A stretch of DNA of 64,000 nt from Streptomyces sp. KMM 9044 (GTDB lineage Bacteria; Actinomycetota; Actinomycetes; Streptomycetales; Streptomycetaceae), in assembly GCF_024701375.2 (NCBI RefSeq), contig NZ_CP113910.1, positions 4,154,001-4,218,000 on the forward strand, written 5' to 3'. The first letter of the stretch is position 1. Each line of letters begins with the position of its first letter. Under the pieces are notes generated by a model. It was not told the origin of the DNA. It ran no database searches and worked only from the letters and a program-made list of their open reading frames with translations. Position numbers and translations under genes: made by a program. Below are positions 51,822 to 60,905 of this stretch, in pieces.

Positions 51822-54722
51822 ATGACGGATCTCCGGGAACTGCGGGCCGGGCTGCGCGCGGACGTGCGTGGCGAGGTGGATTTCGGCACCACCGCGAGGG
51901 CGCTCACTACCATGGACGCCTCCAACTACCGCCGGGTGCCGCTGGGTGTCGTGTCCCCGAGGGACGCCGACGACGTGGCGGCGGCCCTGGCGGTGTGCAG
52001 GGCGCACGGAGTCCCCGTGGTGCCGCGCGGCGGCGGCACGTCGATCGCGGGGCAGGCGACCGGTTTCGGCGTGGTGCTCGATTTCACACGGCACATGAAC
52101 CGTCTGCTGAGCCTCGACCCGAAGACGCGCACGGCCGTCGTCCAGCCCGGCCTCGTCCTCGACCGGCTCCAGGAGGCCGCCGCCCCGCACGGTCTGCGCT
52201 TCGGCCCCGACCCCTCCACCCACAGCCGCTGCACCCTCGGCGGCATGATCGGCAACAACTCCTGCGGCTCGCACTCCGTCGCCTGGGGCACGACGGCGGA
52301 CAGCGTCCGCGAGCTGTCGGTCGTCACCCCGCGGGGCGAGCGACTGCGCCCCGGCCGGGGATGGGCCGGGGCGCCGGAGGGACTGCGGGAACTGGTCGGC
52401 GGCGAACCGGCCCGCCTGCGCACCGGTTTCCCCGAGCTGCCCCGCCGTATCTCCGGATACGCCCTGGACGCCCTGCTGCCCGAGAACGGTGCCGACGTCG
52501 CCCGCTCCCTCTGCGGCTCGGAGGGCACGCTGGGCGTACTGACGGAAGCGGTCGTGGACCTCGTACGGGCGCCCCGCGCGCGTGCGCTCGCCGTGCTGGC
52601 GTACGCCGACGAGACCGGGGCCGCCGAGGCGGCGGCCGGACTGCTGGAGCACGGGCCGCTGACCGTGGAGGGCATGGCGGCCGACCTGGTGCCGTCCGCG
52701 GCGGACCTCCCGCGCGGGGGAGCCTGGCTGTTCGTGGAGACCGGCGGGGACACGGAAGGGGAGGCACGCGCGCGTGCGGAGAGGATCGTCCGCGCGGCGG
52801 ACGTCTCGGACTCCCTCGTGGTCACCGGCCCGGCCCGGCAGCGCACGCTGTGGCGCATCCGGGAGGACGCGAGCGGCACGGCGACCCGGATGCCGGACGG
52901 GACCGAGGCCTGGCCCGGCTGGGAGGACTGCGCGGTGCCGCCCGCCCGGCTCGGTGCCTACCTGCGGGACTTCCGCGGCCTGCTGGCAGCCCACGGGCTG
53001 CGCGGCGCCCCGTACGGGCACTTCGGGGACGGCTGCATCCACGTCCGGATCGACTTCGACCTGCTGACCACGCCGGGCATCACCCGTTTCCGGAGCTTCT
53101 CCGGGGAACTCGCCGACCTGGTCGTCGCCCACGGCGGATCGCTCTCCGGCGAACACGGCGACGGGCAGGCGCGCGCCGAACTGCTGCCGCGCATGTACGG
53201 CCCGGACATGGTGGCCCTCTTCGAGCGGGTGAAGGGCGTCTGGGACCCGGACGACCTGCTCAACCCGGGGATGCTGGTGCGCCCCCATCCCCTGGACGCG
53301 AACCTCCGCTTCTCCGTCCTGCCGAGGGAGCCGGTCGACGTCGCCTTCGGGTATCCGGCCGACGGCGGTGACTTCTCGGCGGCCGTCCGCCGCTGCGTGG
53401 GCGTCGCCAAGTGCCGTACGGCCTCGGCGTCGGGGCCGGCGGTGATGTGCCCCTCCTTCCGGGCGACGGGCGAGGAGGAGCACTCCACGCGCGGCCGGGC
53501 CCGCCTGCTGCACGAGATGCTCGCCGGCGAGCTGGTGACCGACGGCTGGCGCTCCGCGGAGGTGCGGGACGCGCTGGACCTGTGCCTGTCCTGCAAGGGC
53601 TGCCGCTCGGACTGCCCGGTCGGGGTCGACATGGCCACCTACAAGGCTGAGTTCCTCCACCACCACTACGCCGGCCGTCGCCGCCCGGCCGCGCACTACG
53701 CGATGGGACGGCTGCCGGTGTGGCTGGGCTGGGTGGCGCGGACCAGGTCGGCGGGGGTGGTCAACGTCCTGGCCTCGGTGGGCCCGCTCGCCCGGGTGGC
53801 GAAGCGGCTGGGCGGGATCGCGGGGGAGCGGGAGATCCCGCGCGTGGCAGGGGAGACGTTCACGCGGTGGTGGCGGGGGCGGGGAACCGCCGTGTCCCCA
53901 GGAGGAACCGCCGTGTCTCCCGGCGGCGACGGAACCCTGGTGGTCCTGTGGCCGGACACCTTCAGCGAGCACCTCTCGCCCTCCGTGGGCCGGGCCGCCG
54001 TACGGGTCCTGGAGGCGGCGGGTCTGCGGGTGTCCCTGCCTCCGACGCTGCGACCGGACGGGCGCCCGGTGGGGGACGGCCGCTCACGGTCGGCGCTCCG
54101 GCTGCTGGTGGCCCGCAGGGGCCGGGTCTGCTGCGGGCTGACGTACATCTCCACGGGCCAGCTCGACCGGGCCCGCGCGGTGCTGCGCCGCACCCTCGAC
54201 CTCATGGAGCCGGTCCTGGCCACGGACGCCCCGGTCGTCGTCCTGGAACCGAGCTGCGCGGCGGCCCTGCGCACGGACGCACCGGAACTGCTGCACGACG
54301 ACCCCCGCGCGGCACGGCTCGCCGCGCGGGTCCGCACCTTCGCGGAGACCCTGGAGCAGTACGCCCCCGACTGGACCCCGCCGGACCTGAGCCGCCCCAT
54401 CACCGGCCAGACCCACTGCCACCAGCACGCGGTCCTGGGCGAGGGCCCCGACCGCCGCCTGCGCGAGGCCGCCGGCCTCACCGGCGGACTGTCCGGCGGC
54501 TGCTGCGGCCTGGCGGGCAACTTCGGCTTCGAGGAGGGCCACTACGAGGTGTCCGTGGCCTGCGCGGAGGATCAGCTCCTGCCCTCGGTACGGGAGGCAC
54601 CGGACGGGACGGTGATCCTGGCTGACGGCTACTCGTGCCGGACGCAGCTGGAGCAACTGGCGGGGGTGCGGGGCAGGCACCTGGCGGAGGTGCTGGCGGA
54701 GGCACTGGAGGAAAAACCGTGA
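51822..54722 (+). CDS. FAD-linked and (4Fe-4S) oxidoreductase, D-lactate dehydrogenase-like
   Basis: A 966-residue protein joining three modules. First is a PCMH/FAD_binding_4 domain (VPVVPRGGGTSIAGQATG, GMIGNNSCGSHS, residues ~30-210) and a FAD-oxidase C domain (to ~500, GHFGDGCIHVRIDFD, GSLSGEHGDGQAR). Second is a ferredoxin-like domain with CLSCKGCRSDCPVGVD near residue 590. Third is a CCG domain with GRVCCGLTY and GGCCGLAGNFGFE. This fits Dld/GlcD-type dehydrogenases that oxidise 2-hydroxy acids and pass electrons to quinone. ATG 51822. Single gene. Confidence 0.9.
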   Translation: MTDLRELRAGLRADVRGEVDFGTTARALTTMDASNYRRVPLGVVSPRDADDVAAALAVCRAHGVPVVPRGGGTSIAGQATGFGVVLDFTRHMNRLLSLDPKTRTAVVQPGLVLDRLQEAAAPHGLRFGPDPSTHSRCTLGGMIGNNSCGSHSVAWGTTADSVRELSVVTPRGERLRPGRGWAGAPEGLRELVGGEPARLRTGFPELPRRISGYALDALLPENGADVARSLCGSEGTLGVLTEAVVDLVRAPRARALAVLAYADETGAAEAAAGLLEHGPLTVEGMAADLVPSAADLPRGGAWLFVETGGDTEGEARARAERIVRAADVSDSLVVTGPARQRTLWRIREDASGTATRMPDGTEAWPGWEDCAVPPARLGAYLRDFRGLLAAHGLRGAPYGHFGDGCIHVRIDFDLLTTPGITRFRSFSGELADLVVAHGGSLSGEHGDGQARAELLPRMYGPDMVALFERVKGVWDPDDLLNPGMLVRPHPLDANLRFSVLPREPVDVAFGYPADGGDFSAAVRRCVGVAKCRTASASGPAVMCPSFRATGEEEHSTRGRARLLHEMLAGELVTDGWRSAEVRDALDLCLSCKGCRSDCPVGVDMATYKAEFLHHHYAGRRRPAAHYAMGRLPVWLGWVARTRSAGVVNVLASVGPLARVAKRLGGIAGEREIPRVAGETFTRWWRGRGTAVSPGGTAVSPGGDGTLVVLWPDTFSEHLSPSVGRAAVRVLEAAGLRVSLPPTLRPDGRPVGDGRSRSALRLLVARRGRVCCGLTYISTGQLDRARAVLRRTLDLMEPVLATDAPVVVLEPSCAAALRTDAPELLHDDPRAARLAARVRTFAETLEQYAPDWTPPDLSRPITGQTHCHQHAVLGEGPDRRLREAAGLTGGLSGGCCGLAGNFGFEEGHYEVSVACAEDQLLPSVREAPDGTVILADGYSCRTQLEQLAGVRGRHLAEVLAEALEEKP

Positions 54723-54788
54723 GCACTCGCGGCCGGTCCGTCCCGGGAGTGCTCGGACGAGCCGGTGCGGTGGGCACGACGGCGGCCG

Positions 54789-55241
54789 TCAGGGCGTGGT
54801 CTCGCCCCGTACCAGCGGCAGGCACACCGGCTGGATGTCCTCGGGCAGGTCGTCCGGGCGGCACCAGCGCGCCTCCAGGATCTCGAAGGGGTCGATGCGC
54901 AGCTCGCCGCCCAGCAGGCGGGCCTCGTAGGCCACTTCCAGGCGGGTGCGGAAACCGCTGTTCAGCATCACGAGGCGGCCCGCCTCCACGTCGAGGTTGG
55001 TCTCCTCCTTGACCTCGCGCACCACGGTCTGCCGGAAGTCCTCGTCCCTGTGCGCGAAGCCGCTCGGCAGGCCCCACTGGCGGCCCGGTGGCCACATCCG
55101 GTGCCGGAGCAGCAGGACCCGCCCCTCGTCGTCGCGCACGACGCCGGTCACCCCGACCACGAACTTGGCGTTCAGGAACCACATGACGCGGCTCTGAACG
55201 GGGCGCAGAAGCCGCCAGAGACGGGCAAGAAGTCGTCGCAC
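54789..55241 (-). CDS. Nudix hydrolase
   Basis: About 150 residues with the Nudix box GFAHRDEDFRQTVVREVKEETN (shown in parts: GFAHRDE, REVKEETN), in which the usual final Gly is Asn. VGVTGVVRDDEGRVLLLRHR and WGLPSGFA are typical. GTG 55241 gives a basic, hydrophobic N-terminal helix (RRLLARLWRLLRPVQSR); ATG 55184 would remove it. It hydrolyses a nucleoside diphosphate linked to an unknown group. It is convergent with the oxidoreductase. Confidence 0.87.
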   Translation of the reverse strand: MRRLLARLWRLLRPVQSRVMWFLNAKFVVGVTGVVRDDEGRVLLLRHRMWPPGRQWGLPSGFAHRDEDFRQTVVREVKEETNLDVEAGRLVMLNSGFRTRLEVAYEARLLGGELRIDPFEILEARWCRPDDLPEDIQPVCLPLVRGETTP

Positions 55242-55376
55242 GGGGCCTCGGGAGGTAGGAGCGGGGCGGAGAAGGGCTTCGCCGGTGGGGACGGTACCCG
55301 CCCTGGTGCCCGCCCCTCGCCCGTCGACACCTCCGACGCCTCGGCCGGAACCTCCCGGACGGGGCGTCTCCGCCCG

Positions 55377-55658
55377 GTGGCACACGCTCCGGCGGTGGCC
55401 CGGCTCGTGTCCCTCCGGCTGTCGACGGGCGCGCTCGGCGACGAGGGTGCCGCGGCCCTGCTGAGCGGTCAGCCGCTCACCCACCTGCGCGCTCTCGACC
55501 TGCACCACCACCTCGGCGACGCCATGGTGCTGCGGGTCCGGGAGGCCCTCGAACCGGCGGGCGTACGGGTGGACCTGTCCGGACAGGAGAAGGGCGACGA
55601 GGAGGACGAGGAGGACGAGGAGGACGAGGACACCCGCTACGTCGTCGTCGCCAAGTGA
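55377..55658 (+). pseudogene. STM4015-like leucine-rich repeat protein, C-terminal remnant
   Basis: The frame reads PAVARLVSLRLSTGALGDEG, LTHLRALDLHHHLGDAMVLR and EALEPAGVRVDL, two LRR units and the terminal helix of STM4015-family proteins, then an acidic tail of Glu-Asp repeats and DTRYVVVAK. The N-terminal ~200 residues of the family are absent and no start with a good ribosome site is seen. It is probably a decayed 3' end left near the Nudix gene. Confidence 0.5.
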
Positions 55659-55878
55659 CTTCTCCTTCCCGCCCCGCCCCGGCTGCTCCCCGATGCCCCG
55701 GAGGTACTCGGTCCGCATGACGGACGGAGTTGACCCGGGCGGGGCGGGGGACGCATCGTCAGGTACGTGGGCGTGTCACGGTGCTGACCATGGTCATGCC
55801 CTGGACCGGGAAGTCCACCGCGATGCAACGTTGCCGAAGGGGCCCTCCGCTCCCTTCGCCCAGCCCGAGGAAGGCGCC

Positions 55879-56841
55879 GTGACGACGTCGAGTGCTGCCA
55901 GCCCGTCCACCCCGGCCGCCGTCCCCGGGGCGGCTCCGGGGTGTGCGCCGGAAGCGGCGGGCGCCCCGCGCGGGCGCGGCTCCCTGGGGCCGGTCGGGCT
56001 GGTGCTCGCCGGGGGGATATCCGTGCAGTTCGGCGGGGCGCTCGCGGTGACGCTGATGCCGAGGGCCGGTGCGCTCGGCGTCGTGACGCTGCGGCTGCTG
56101 GTGGCCGCGGTCGTGCTGCTGGTGGTGTGCCGGCCCCGGCTGCGCGGGCACTCGCGTGCCGACTGGACCACGGTGATCGCCTTCGGCATCGCCCTGGCCG
56201 GGATGAACGGCCTCTTCTACCAGGCCGCCGCCCGCATCCCCCTCGGCGCGGCGGTCACCCTGGAGGTGCTCGGCCCGCTCGCCCTCTCCGTCCTGGCCTC
56301 CCGCCGCGCGATCAACCTCCTGTGGGCCGGACTCGCCCTCGCCGGCGTCGTCCTGCTCGGCGGCAAGGGCTTCGACAGTCTCGACCCCCTGGGCGCCGCG
56401 TTCGCCCTGGGCGCCGGTGTCATGTGGGCGGCCTACATCGTCTTCAGCGCGCGGACCGGACGCCGCTTCCCCCAGGCCGACGGGCTCGCCCTGGCCATGG
56501 CGGTGGCGGCGGTCCTGTTCCTGCCGCTGGGCATCGCCGAGTCCGGTACGAAGCTCCTCGATCCGACGATCCTCGCCCTGGGCGCGGCGGTCGCGGTGCT
56601 CTCCTCCGTCCTCCCGTACACCCTGGAACTGCTCGCCCTGCGCCGCCTGCCCGCCTCCACGTTCGCCATCCTGATGAGCCTGGAACCGGCCATCGCCGCG
56701 ACCGCCGGCTTCCTCGTCCTCAGCCAGGCCCTCACCCTCACCGAGGCCGCCGCCATCGCCCTGGTCGTCGCGGCGAGCATGGGCGCGGTACGGACCCAGG
56801 TGGGACGGGGGCGGGCGAAGGTGCCGGGGGACGATTCCTGA
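55879..56841 (+). CDS. EamA/RhtA-type exporter (DMT superfamily)
   Basis: A 320-residue membrane protein with ten predicted helices in two EamA repeats: LVLAGGISVQFGGALAVTLM, GMNGLFYQAAARIPLGAAVTLEVLGPLALSV, LGAGVMWAAYIVFSARTG, SSVLPYTLELLALRRLPASTFAILMSLEPAIAATAGFLVL. The pattern is closest to threonine/homoserine exporters (RhtA). GTG 55879 follows GAGGAAGG. It probably exports an amino acid or small metabolite. Confidence 0.9.
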   Translation: MTTSSAASPSTPAAVPGAAPGCAPEAAGAPRGRGSLGPVGLVLAGGISVQFGGALAVTLMPRAGALGVVTLRLLVAAVVLLVVCRPRLRGHSRADWTTVIAFGIALAGMNGLFYQAAARIPLGAAVTLEVLGPLALSVLASRRAINLLWAGLALAGVVLLGGKGFDSLDPLGAAFALGAGVMWAAYIVFSARTGRRFPQADGLALAMAVAAVLFLPLGIAESGTKLLDPTILALGAAVAVLSSVLPYTLELLALRRLPASTFAILMSLEPAIAATAGFLVLSQALTLTEAAAIALVVAASMGAVRTQVGRGRAKVPGDDS

Positions 56842-57400
56842 CGATCGCGGCGACGGGGCGGGGCGCTCCGGTACCAGAGGGTTCCTCTGGATGATCACGC
56901 CCCGCTCGGAGCCTGGCGCCATCTGGCAGGTCACGCCCGACCCGCTTCCCTGACAGTCCGCGCAGGCCGATGCGGCCGCCCCGGCGCGGGCGCGGGGAAG
57001 CGACGCGGTCGCGCGCACCTCGCCGGCTGCCCGCGCCGCACCGGTCCCATGCCCCTCCCCACCCCGCCTCGTCCCTTCACTCCTGAACCGCCGGTGGACA
57101 CGCCGGGATTCCAGAGCGGGCGGGAGGGCCACTCCGAGGCCGCCCGCCTACGCCCTGCTCCCCCTGCCCGGCGCACCCGGCGCACCCGGCGCACCCGGCG
57201 CACCTGACGTGTCCGACGCGCCCGGCCGCGACGGTCCCGACGCTCCCGAGGGAGGTGCCGGCGGCTCCCCCGGCCCCGTACCGGGGACTTCCGGCCCCGC
57301 GGAGCCGCTGACGGCGGGGGACCCGGCGACGGGCGGTCCTCCCGCGGGTGACACGGCATCCGGCGGTCCGGCATCCGGGGATGCCGCGGGAGGCGATTCG
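56842..57400. other. Intergenic; contains 9-base CGCACCCGG tandem repeats
   Basis: CCCGGCGCA units repeat about four times near 57170-57205. The DNA is open in several frames, but none has a convincing start or known product. AGGAGGCG-like sequence at its end serves the next frame. Confidence 0.4.
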
Positions 57401-58417
57401 ATGACCCTCTTCGGGGAGCAGCTCCTGGTCATCGCCATGTCCGAGATCCGCGACCTCATTCGGCGCAAGCCGGCGGAAGGGGGTGGCACACCCGGATGGG
57501 CACGGTGCACTTACCGGGAGGACGGGAGAACACCATGCTGGCCGGGGCGATCGGCGATGTCGTGCTGGAACTGCTGGCCAGTTGCCTGAACGGCCTGAAC
57601 GGCCTGAGCGGTGTGGCTGTGGCAGCGCGGCAGACACGGCCGGGGCCTCCGGGCGCGGATGCGCGTCGTCGGCGCCCGCCCCGGCGACACCCGCCTGATC
57701 GTGATGAACAACAAGTACGGCGCTCCGGGCACCACCCCTCACTACGATGTGCAGGCGATGATCGAGGCAGCCGTCCTCAGCCACAGTCTGGAGTGCGAGG
57801 TCGAGACCGTCCGCGGCGACGACCTCCGGGGCAGCAACGGGAACAAGCCGGAGTTCTGCATAGGGGGCCCGCTCGGCTCGAACGTGCGGAGCGCGGGCCA
57901 TCTCGCCCACAGCCTCCCCGGCGTCACGTTCCCTCCCTACACCCACCCGGACCATCCGCCGGCCATCGAGGCGGGCGGTGAGTTCTGCCACCGGGACCGC
58001 GAGAACCAGGGGTACGCGCTGCTCGCGAAGTTCACCGCTCCGGGAGGGTCCCGTCCCGTCATCCTCATCTGCGGGCAGAGCGCCGTCACCCACCACGCCG
58101 CCGCATACTTCCTCCGCCACTCGTACCGCCGGATAGCGGACGCCGTCTCCTCCACCGAACGCTTCTGCCTGATCCTGAAGATCCCCTCGGTCCGCACCTA
58201 CGGCTTCCAGGGGGCCACCCTGGAACGCGACCTCACCGACGCGGTCTTCGCACCCGGGCCGTGGCGATCCCCGCGCACACGGCGCGTGGAGAGCGGCCGC
58301 ACAATTCATGCAAGCACGCTTGCTTGTTTCTCGGTCCGCTGCCATGCTCCACGCAACCGCGCCGCACACCGTCGTGCCCCGAGGGGAGCGCCATCGTGTC
58401 CGATCCGTCGTCCGTGA
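57401..58417 (+). pseudogene. Frameshifted conserved-looking gene of unknown function
   Basis: ATG 57401 follows GGGAGG and starts MTLFGEQLLVIAMSEIRDLI. Near 57490 coding character moves to the next frame (MLAGAIGDVVLELLASCLNG, hydrophobic), then near 57610 it returns (MRVVGARPGDTRLIVMNNKY, APGTTPHYDVQAMIEAAV, SRPVILICGQSAVTHHAAAY, TERFCLILKIPSVRTYGFQG). The final stop at 58417 lies beyond the start of the next gene and the last ~50 codons look non-native. At least two frameshifts and a lost stop are the simplest reading. The product would have one membrane helix; the family is not recognised. Confidence 0.5.
58310..58323. promoter_or_regulatory. Palindromic operator upstream of the atu/acc operon
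   Basis: GCAAGC-AC-GCTTGC is a perfect inverted repeat 73 bases before the first gene of the operon. TTGCTT overlapping its right edge and CATGCT 17 bases later could form a promoter. Palindromes of this size are typical of TetR-type repressor sites in fatty-acid or branched-chain catabolic operons. Confidence 0.55.
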
Positions 58418-59220
58418 TCGACGATCTGCGTGAGGAGAGCGAGGAGGCCGACCGGCTCGTGGCCCGGCTCGGGCCCGAGGGGTGGGGGCTGGCGACGCCC
58501 GCCGCCGGGTGGAGCGTCACTCATCAGATCGCCCACCTCGCCTGGACCGACCGGTCGGCGCTGCTCGCCGTCACGGACCCGGAGGGGTTCCGTGGGCTGG
58601 TGGAGCGGGCGCTCGCCGCCCCGCACGCCTTCGTCGACGAGGGGGCCGAGGAATATGCCCGGCTCGCGCCCACCGAACTGCTCGCGCGGTGGCGCGAGGG
58701 GCGTGCGGCGCTGGAGAAGGCGCTGCGCTCGGCGCCGCCCGGGGCCCGCTTCCCCTGGTACGGGCCCCCTATGGCGGCGGCCTCCATGGCGACGGCCCGG
58801 CTCATGGAGACCTGGGCCCACGGGCTCGACATCGCGGACGCGACCGGTGTGGCGCGGCCACCCACCGGGCGGCTGAGACACGTGGCCCGGCTCGGGGTGC
58901 GGACCCGGGACTTCGCCTACGGAGTCCATGGCCTCACCCCGCCCGCCGAGCCCTTCCGCGTCGAACTCGTCGCACCGGAGAGCGCGGGCGGCGAGCTGTG
59001 GGGTTACGGGCCCGAGGACGCCCCGCAGCGGGTCACCGGGCCGGCGCTCGACTTCTGTCTCCTGGTCACCCGGCGCGCCCACCGCGCCGATCTCGCCCTC
59101 ACCGCCGACGGGCCCGACGCCGACCGCTGGCTCGACATCGCCCAGGCCTTCGCCGGGCCGCCCGGGGGCGGACGTCCGCCGAAGGAGGAGGGCAGGGGCG
59201 GCCAGGGGCACACCCCGTGA
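58396..59220 (+). CDS. TIGR03084-type metal-binding protein (DinB/maleylpyruvate isomerase-like)
   Basis: A 274-residue protein: VIDDLREESEEADRLVARLG, PAAGWSVTHQIAHLAWTDRSAL, MATARLMETWAHGLDIADATG. His residues in these helices (HQIAHL and WAHGLD) form the metal site of the DinB-like four-helix bundle. GTG 58396 follows GAGGGGAG. The stop overlaps the next GTG (GTGA). Members of this family recur beside AtuA and acyl-CoA carboxylase genes in actinobacteria; the reaction is not established. Confidence 0.87.
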   Translation: MSDPSSVIDDLREESEEADRLVARLGPEGWGLATPAAGWSVTHQIAHLAWTDRSALLAVTDPEGFRGLVERALAAPHAFVDEGAEEYARLAPTELLARWREGRAALEKALRSAPPGARFPWYGPPMAAASMATARLMETWAHGLDIADATGVARPPTGRLRHVARLGVRTRDFAYGVHGLTPPAEPFRVELVAPESAGGELWGYGPEDAPQRVTGPALDFCLLVTRRAHRADLALTADGPDADRWLDIAQAFAGPPGGGRPPKEEGRGGQGHTP

Positions 59221-60905
59221 CGGCGGACCTGCGCATCGGCAACGTCTCCGGCTTCTACGGGGACCGCTTCGACGCCCTGCGCGAGATGCTCACCGGCGGT
59301 GAGCTCGACGTCCTCACCGGGGACTATCTCGCCGAGCTGACCATGCTCATCCTCGCCCGCGACCGGCTCAAGGACCCCTCAGCCGGGTACGCCCGCACCT
59401 TCCTGCGGCAGCTGGAGGAGTGCCTCGGCCTCGCCCACGAACGGGGGGTGCGCATCGTCGCCAACGCCGGTGGGATCAACCCCGCAGGACTCGCCGGCGC
59501 GGTACGGGAGCTGGCCGGGCGGCTCGGGATCCCGGTGCGGGTCGCGCACGTCGAGGGCGACGACCTCACCGGCCGGTACCCGGGGAGCCTCGCCGCGCAC
59601 GCCTACCTCGGAGGCTTCGGCATCGCCGCCTGTCTGCGCGAGGGCGCCGATGTCGTCGTCACGGGGCGGGTCACCGACGCGGCCCTCGTCACCGGGCCCG
59701 CCGCCGCCCACTTCGGGTGGGCGCCGACCGATTACGACCGGCTCGCGGGGGCCGTCGTCACCGGGCACGTGCTGGAGTGCGGGACCCAGGCCACCGGCGG
59801 CAACTACGCCTTCTTCGAGGAGCGGCCCCCCGGCGACCTCCTGCGGCCCGGCTTCCCGCTCGCCGAGGTGCACGAGGACGGCAGCAGCGTCATCACCAAG
59901 CATCCCGGCACCGGCGGCTTCGTCGACATCGGCACCGTCACCGCGCAGCTGCTCTACGAGACCGGCGGCGCCCGGTACGCCGGGCCCGACGTCACCGCGC
60001 GGCTGGACACCGTACGGATCGGCCGGGAGGGGCCCGACCGGGTGCGGATCGAGGGGGTGCGGGGGGAGGCGCCGCCGCCCACGCTCAAGGTCGGGCTCAA
60101 CCGGCTCGGCGGATTCCGCAACGAGGTCGTGTTCGTCCTCACCGGGCTCGGCATCGAGGCCAAGGCGGACCTCGTGAAGAGACAGATGACCGGCGCGCTC
60201 GCCACGTCGCCGCCCGCCGAGGTGCGCTGGGAGCTCGTACGTACCGACCGGGCCGACGCCGGTACGGAGGAGACCGCGAGCGCGCTGCTGCGGCTCGTCG
60301 TGCGGGACCCGGGGCAGGACGCGGTCGGACGGGCGCTGAGCGGGGCCGCCGTCGAGCTGGCGCTGGCCAGCTACCCCGGATTCCATGTGGTGGCGCCACC
60401 GGGAAAGGGCGCGCCCTACGGGGTCTTCGAGGATGTGTACGTCCCCCATGGTGCCGTCGGCCATGCGGCCGTCCTCCATGACGGACGCCGCCTTTCCGTG
60501 GCTCCTGCGCGGGAGACGGCCGTACTCGAGGAGGTGCCCCAGCCACAGCTTCCCGAGCCGCTGCCCGCAGGGGTCACCAGGCGCGTCCCGCTCGGGCTCC
60601 TCGCCGGTGCCCGCAGCGGGGACAAGGGCGGCAACGCCCACGTCGGGGTGTGGGTCAGGAGCGACGACGCCTGGCGGTGGCTCGCGCACGAACTGACCGT
60701 CGAGCGGCTGCGCGAGCTGGTCCCCGAGGCCGCCGGCCTGCTCGTCACCCGGCATGCCCTGCCCCGCCTGCGCGCCCTGAACTTCGTCGTCGAGGGCATC
60801 CTCGGCGAGGGCGTCGCCGCGCAGGCCCGTTTCGACCCGCAGGCCAAGGCGCTCGGCGAATGGCTGCGCTCCCGCCACCTGGACATCCCGGAGGCCCTCC
60901 TGTGA
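59217..60905 (+). CDS. AtuA-like (DUF1446) protein
   Basis: A 562-residue protein of the acyclic-terpene-utilisation AtuA family: LRIGNVSGFYGDRFDALREM, LTGDYLAELTMLILARDR, IVANAGGINPAGLA, VTGRVTDAALVTGPAAAHFGW, VLECGTQATGGNYAFFEE, and a C-terminal domain GLLAGARSGDKGGNAHVGVWV. AtuA is required for citronellol/geraniol breakdown in Pseudomonas, though its exact reaction is unclear. GTG 59217 overlaps the upstream stop, and its stop overlaps the carboxylase start (GTGA). Confidence 0.92.
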   Translation: MTADLRIGNVSGFYGDRFDALREMLTGGELDVLTGDYLAELTMLILARDRLKDPSAGYARTFLRQLEECLGLAHERGVRIVANAGGINPAGLAGAVRELAGRLGIPVRVAHVEGDDLTGRYPGSLAAHAYLGGFGIAACLREGADVVVTGRVTDAALVTGPAAAHFGWAPTDYDRLAGAVVTGHVLECGTQATGGNYAFFEERPPGDLLRPGFPLAEVHEDGSSVITKHPGTGGFVDIGTVTAQLLYETGGARYAGPDVTARLDTVRIGREGPDRVRIEGVRGEAPPPTLKVGLNRLGGFRNEVVFVLTGLGIEAKADLVKRQMTGALATSPPAEVRWELVRTDRADAGTEETASALLRLVVRDPGQDAVGRALSGAAVELALASYPGFHVVAPPGKGAPYGVFEDVYVPHGAVGHAAVLHDGRRLSVAPARETAVLEEVPQPQLPEPLPAGVTRRVPLGLLAGARSGDKGGNAHVGVWVRSDDAWRWLAHELTVERLRELVPEAAGLLVTRHALPRLRALNFVVEGILGEGVAAQARFDPQAKALGEWLRSRHLDIPEALL

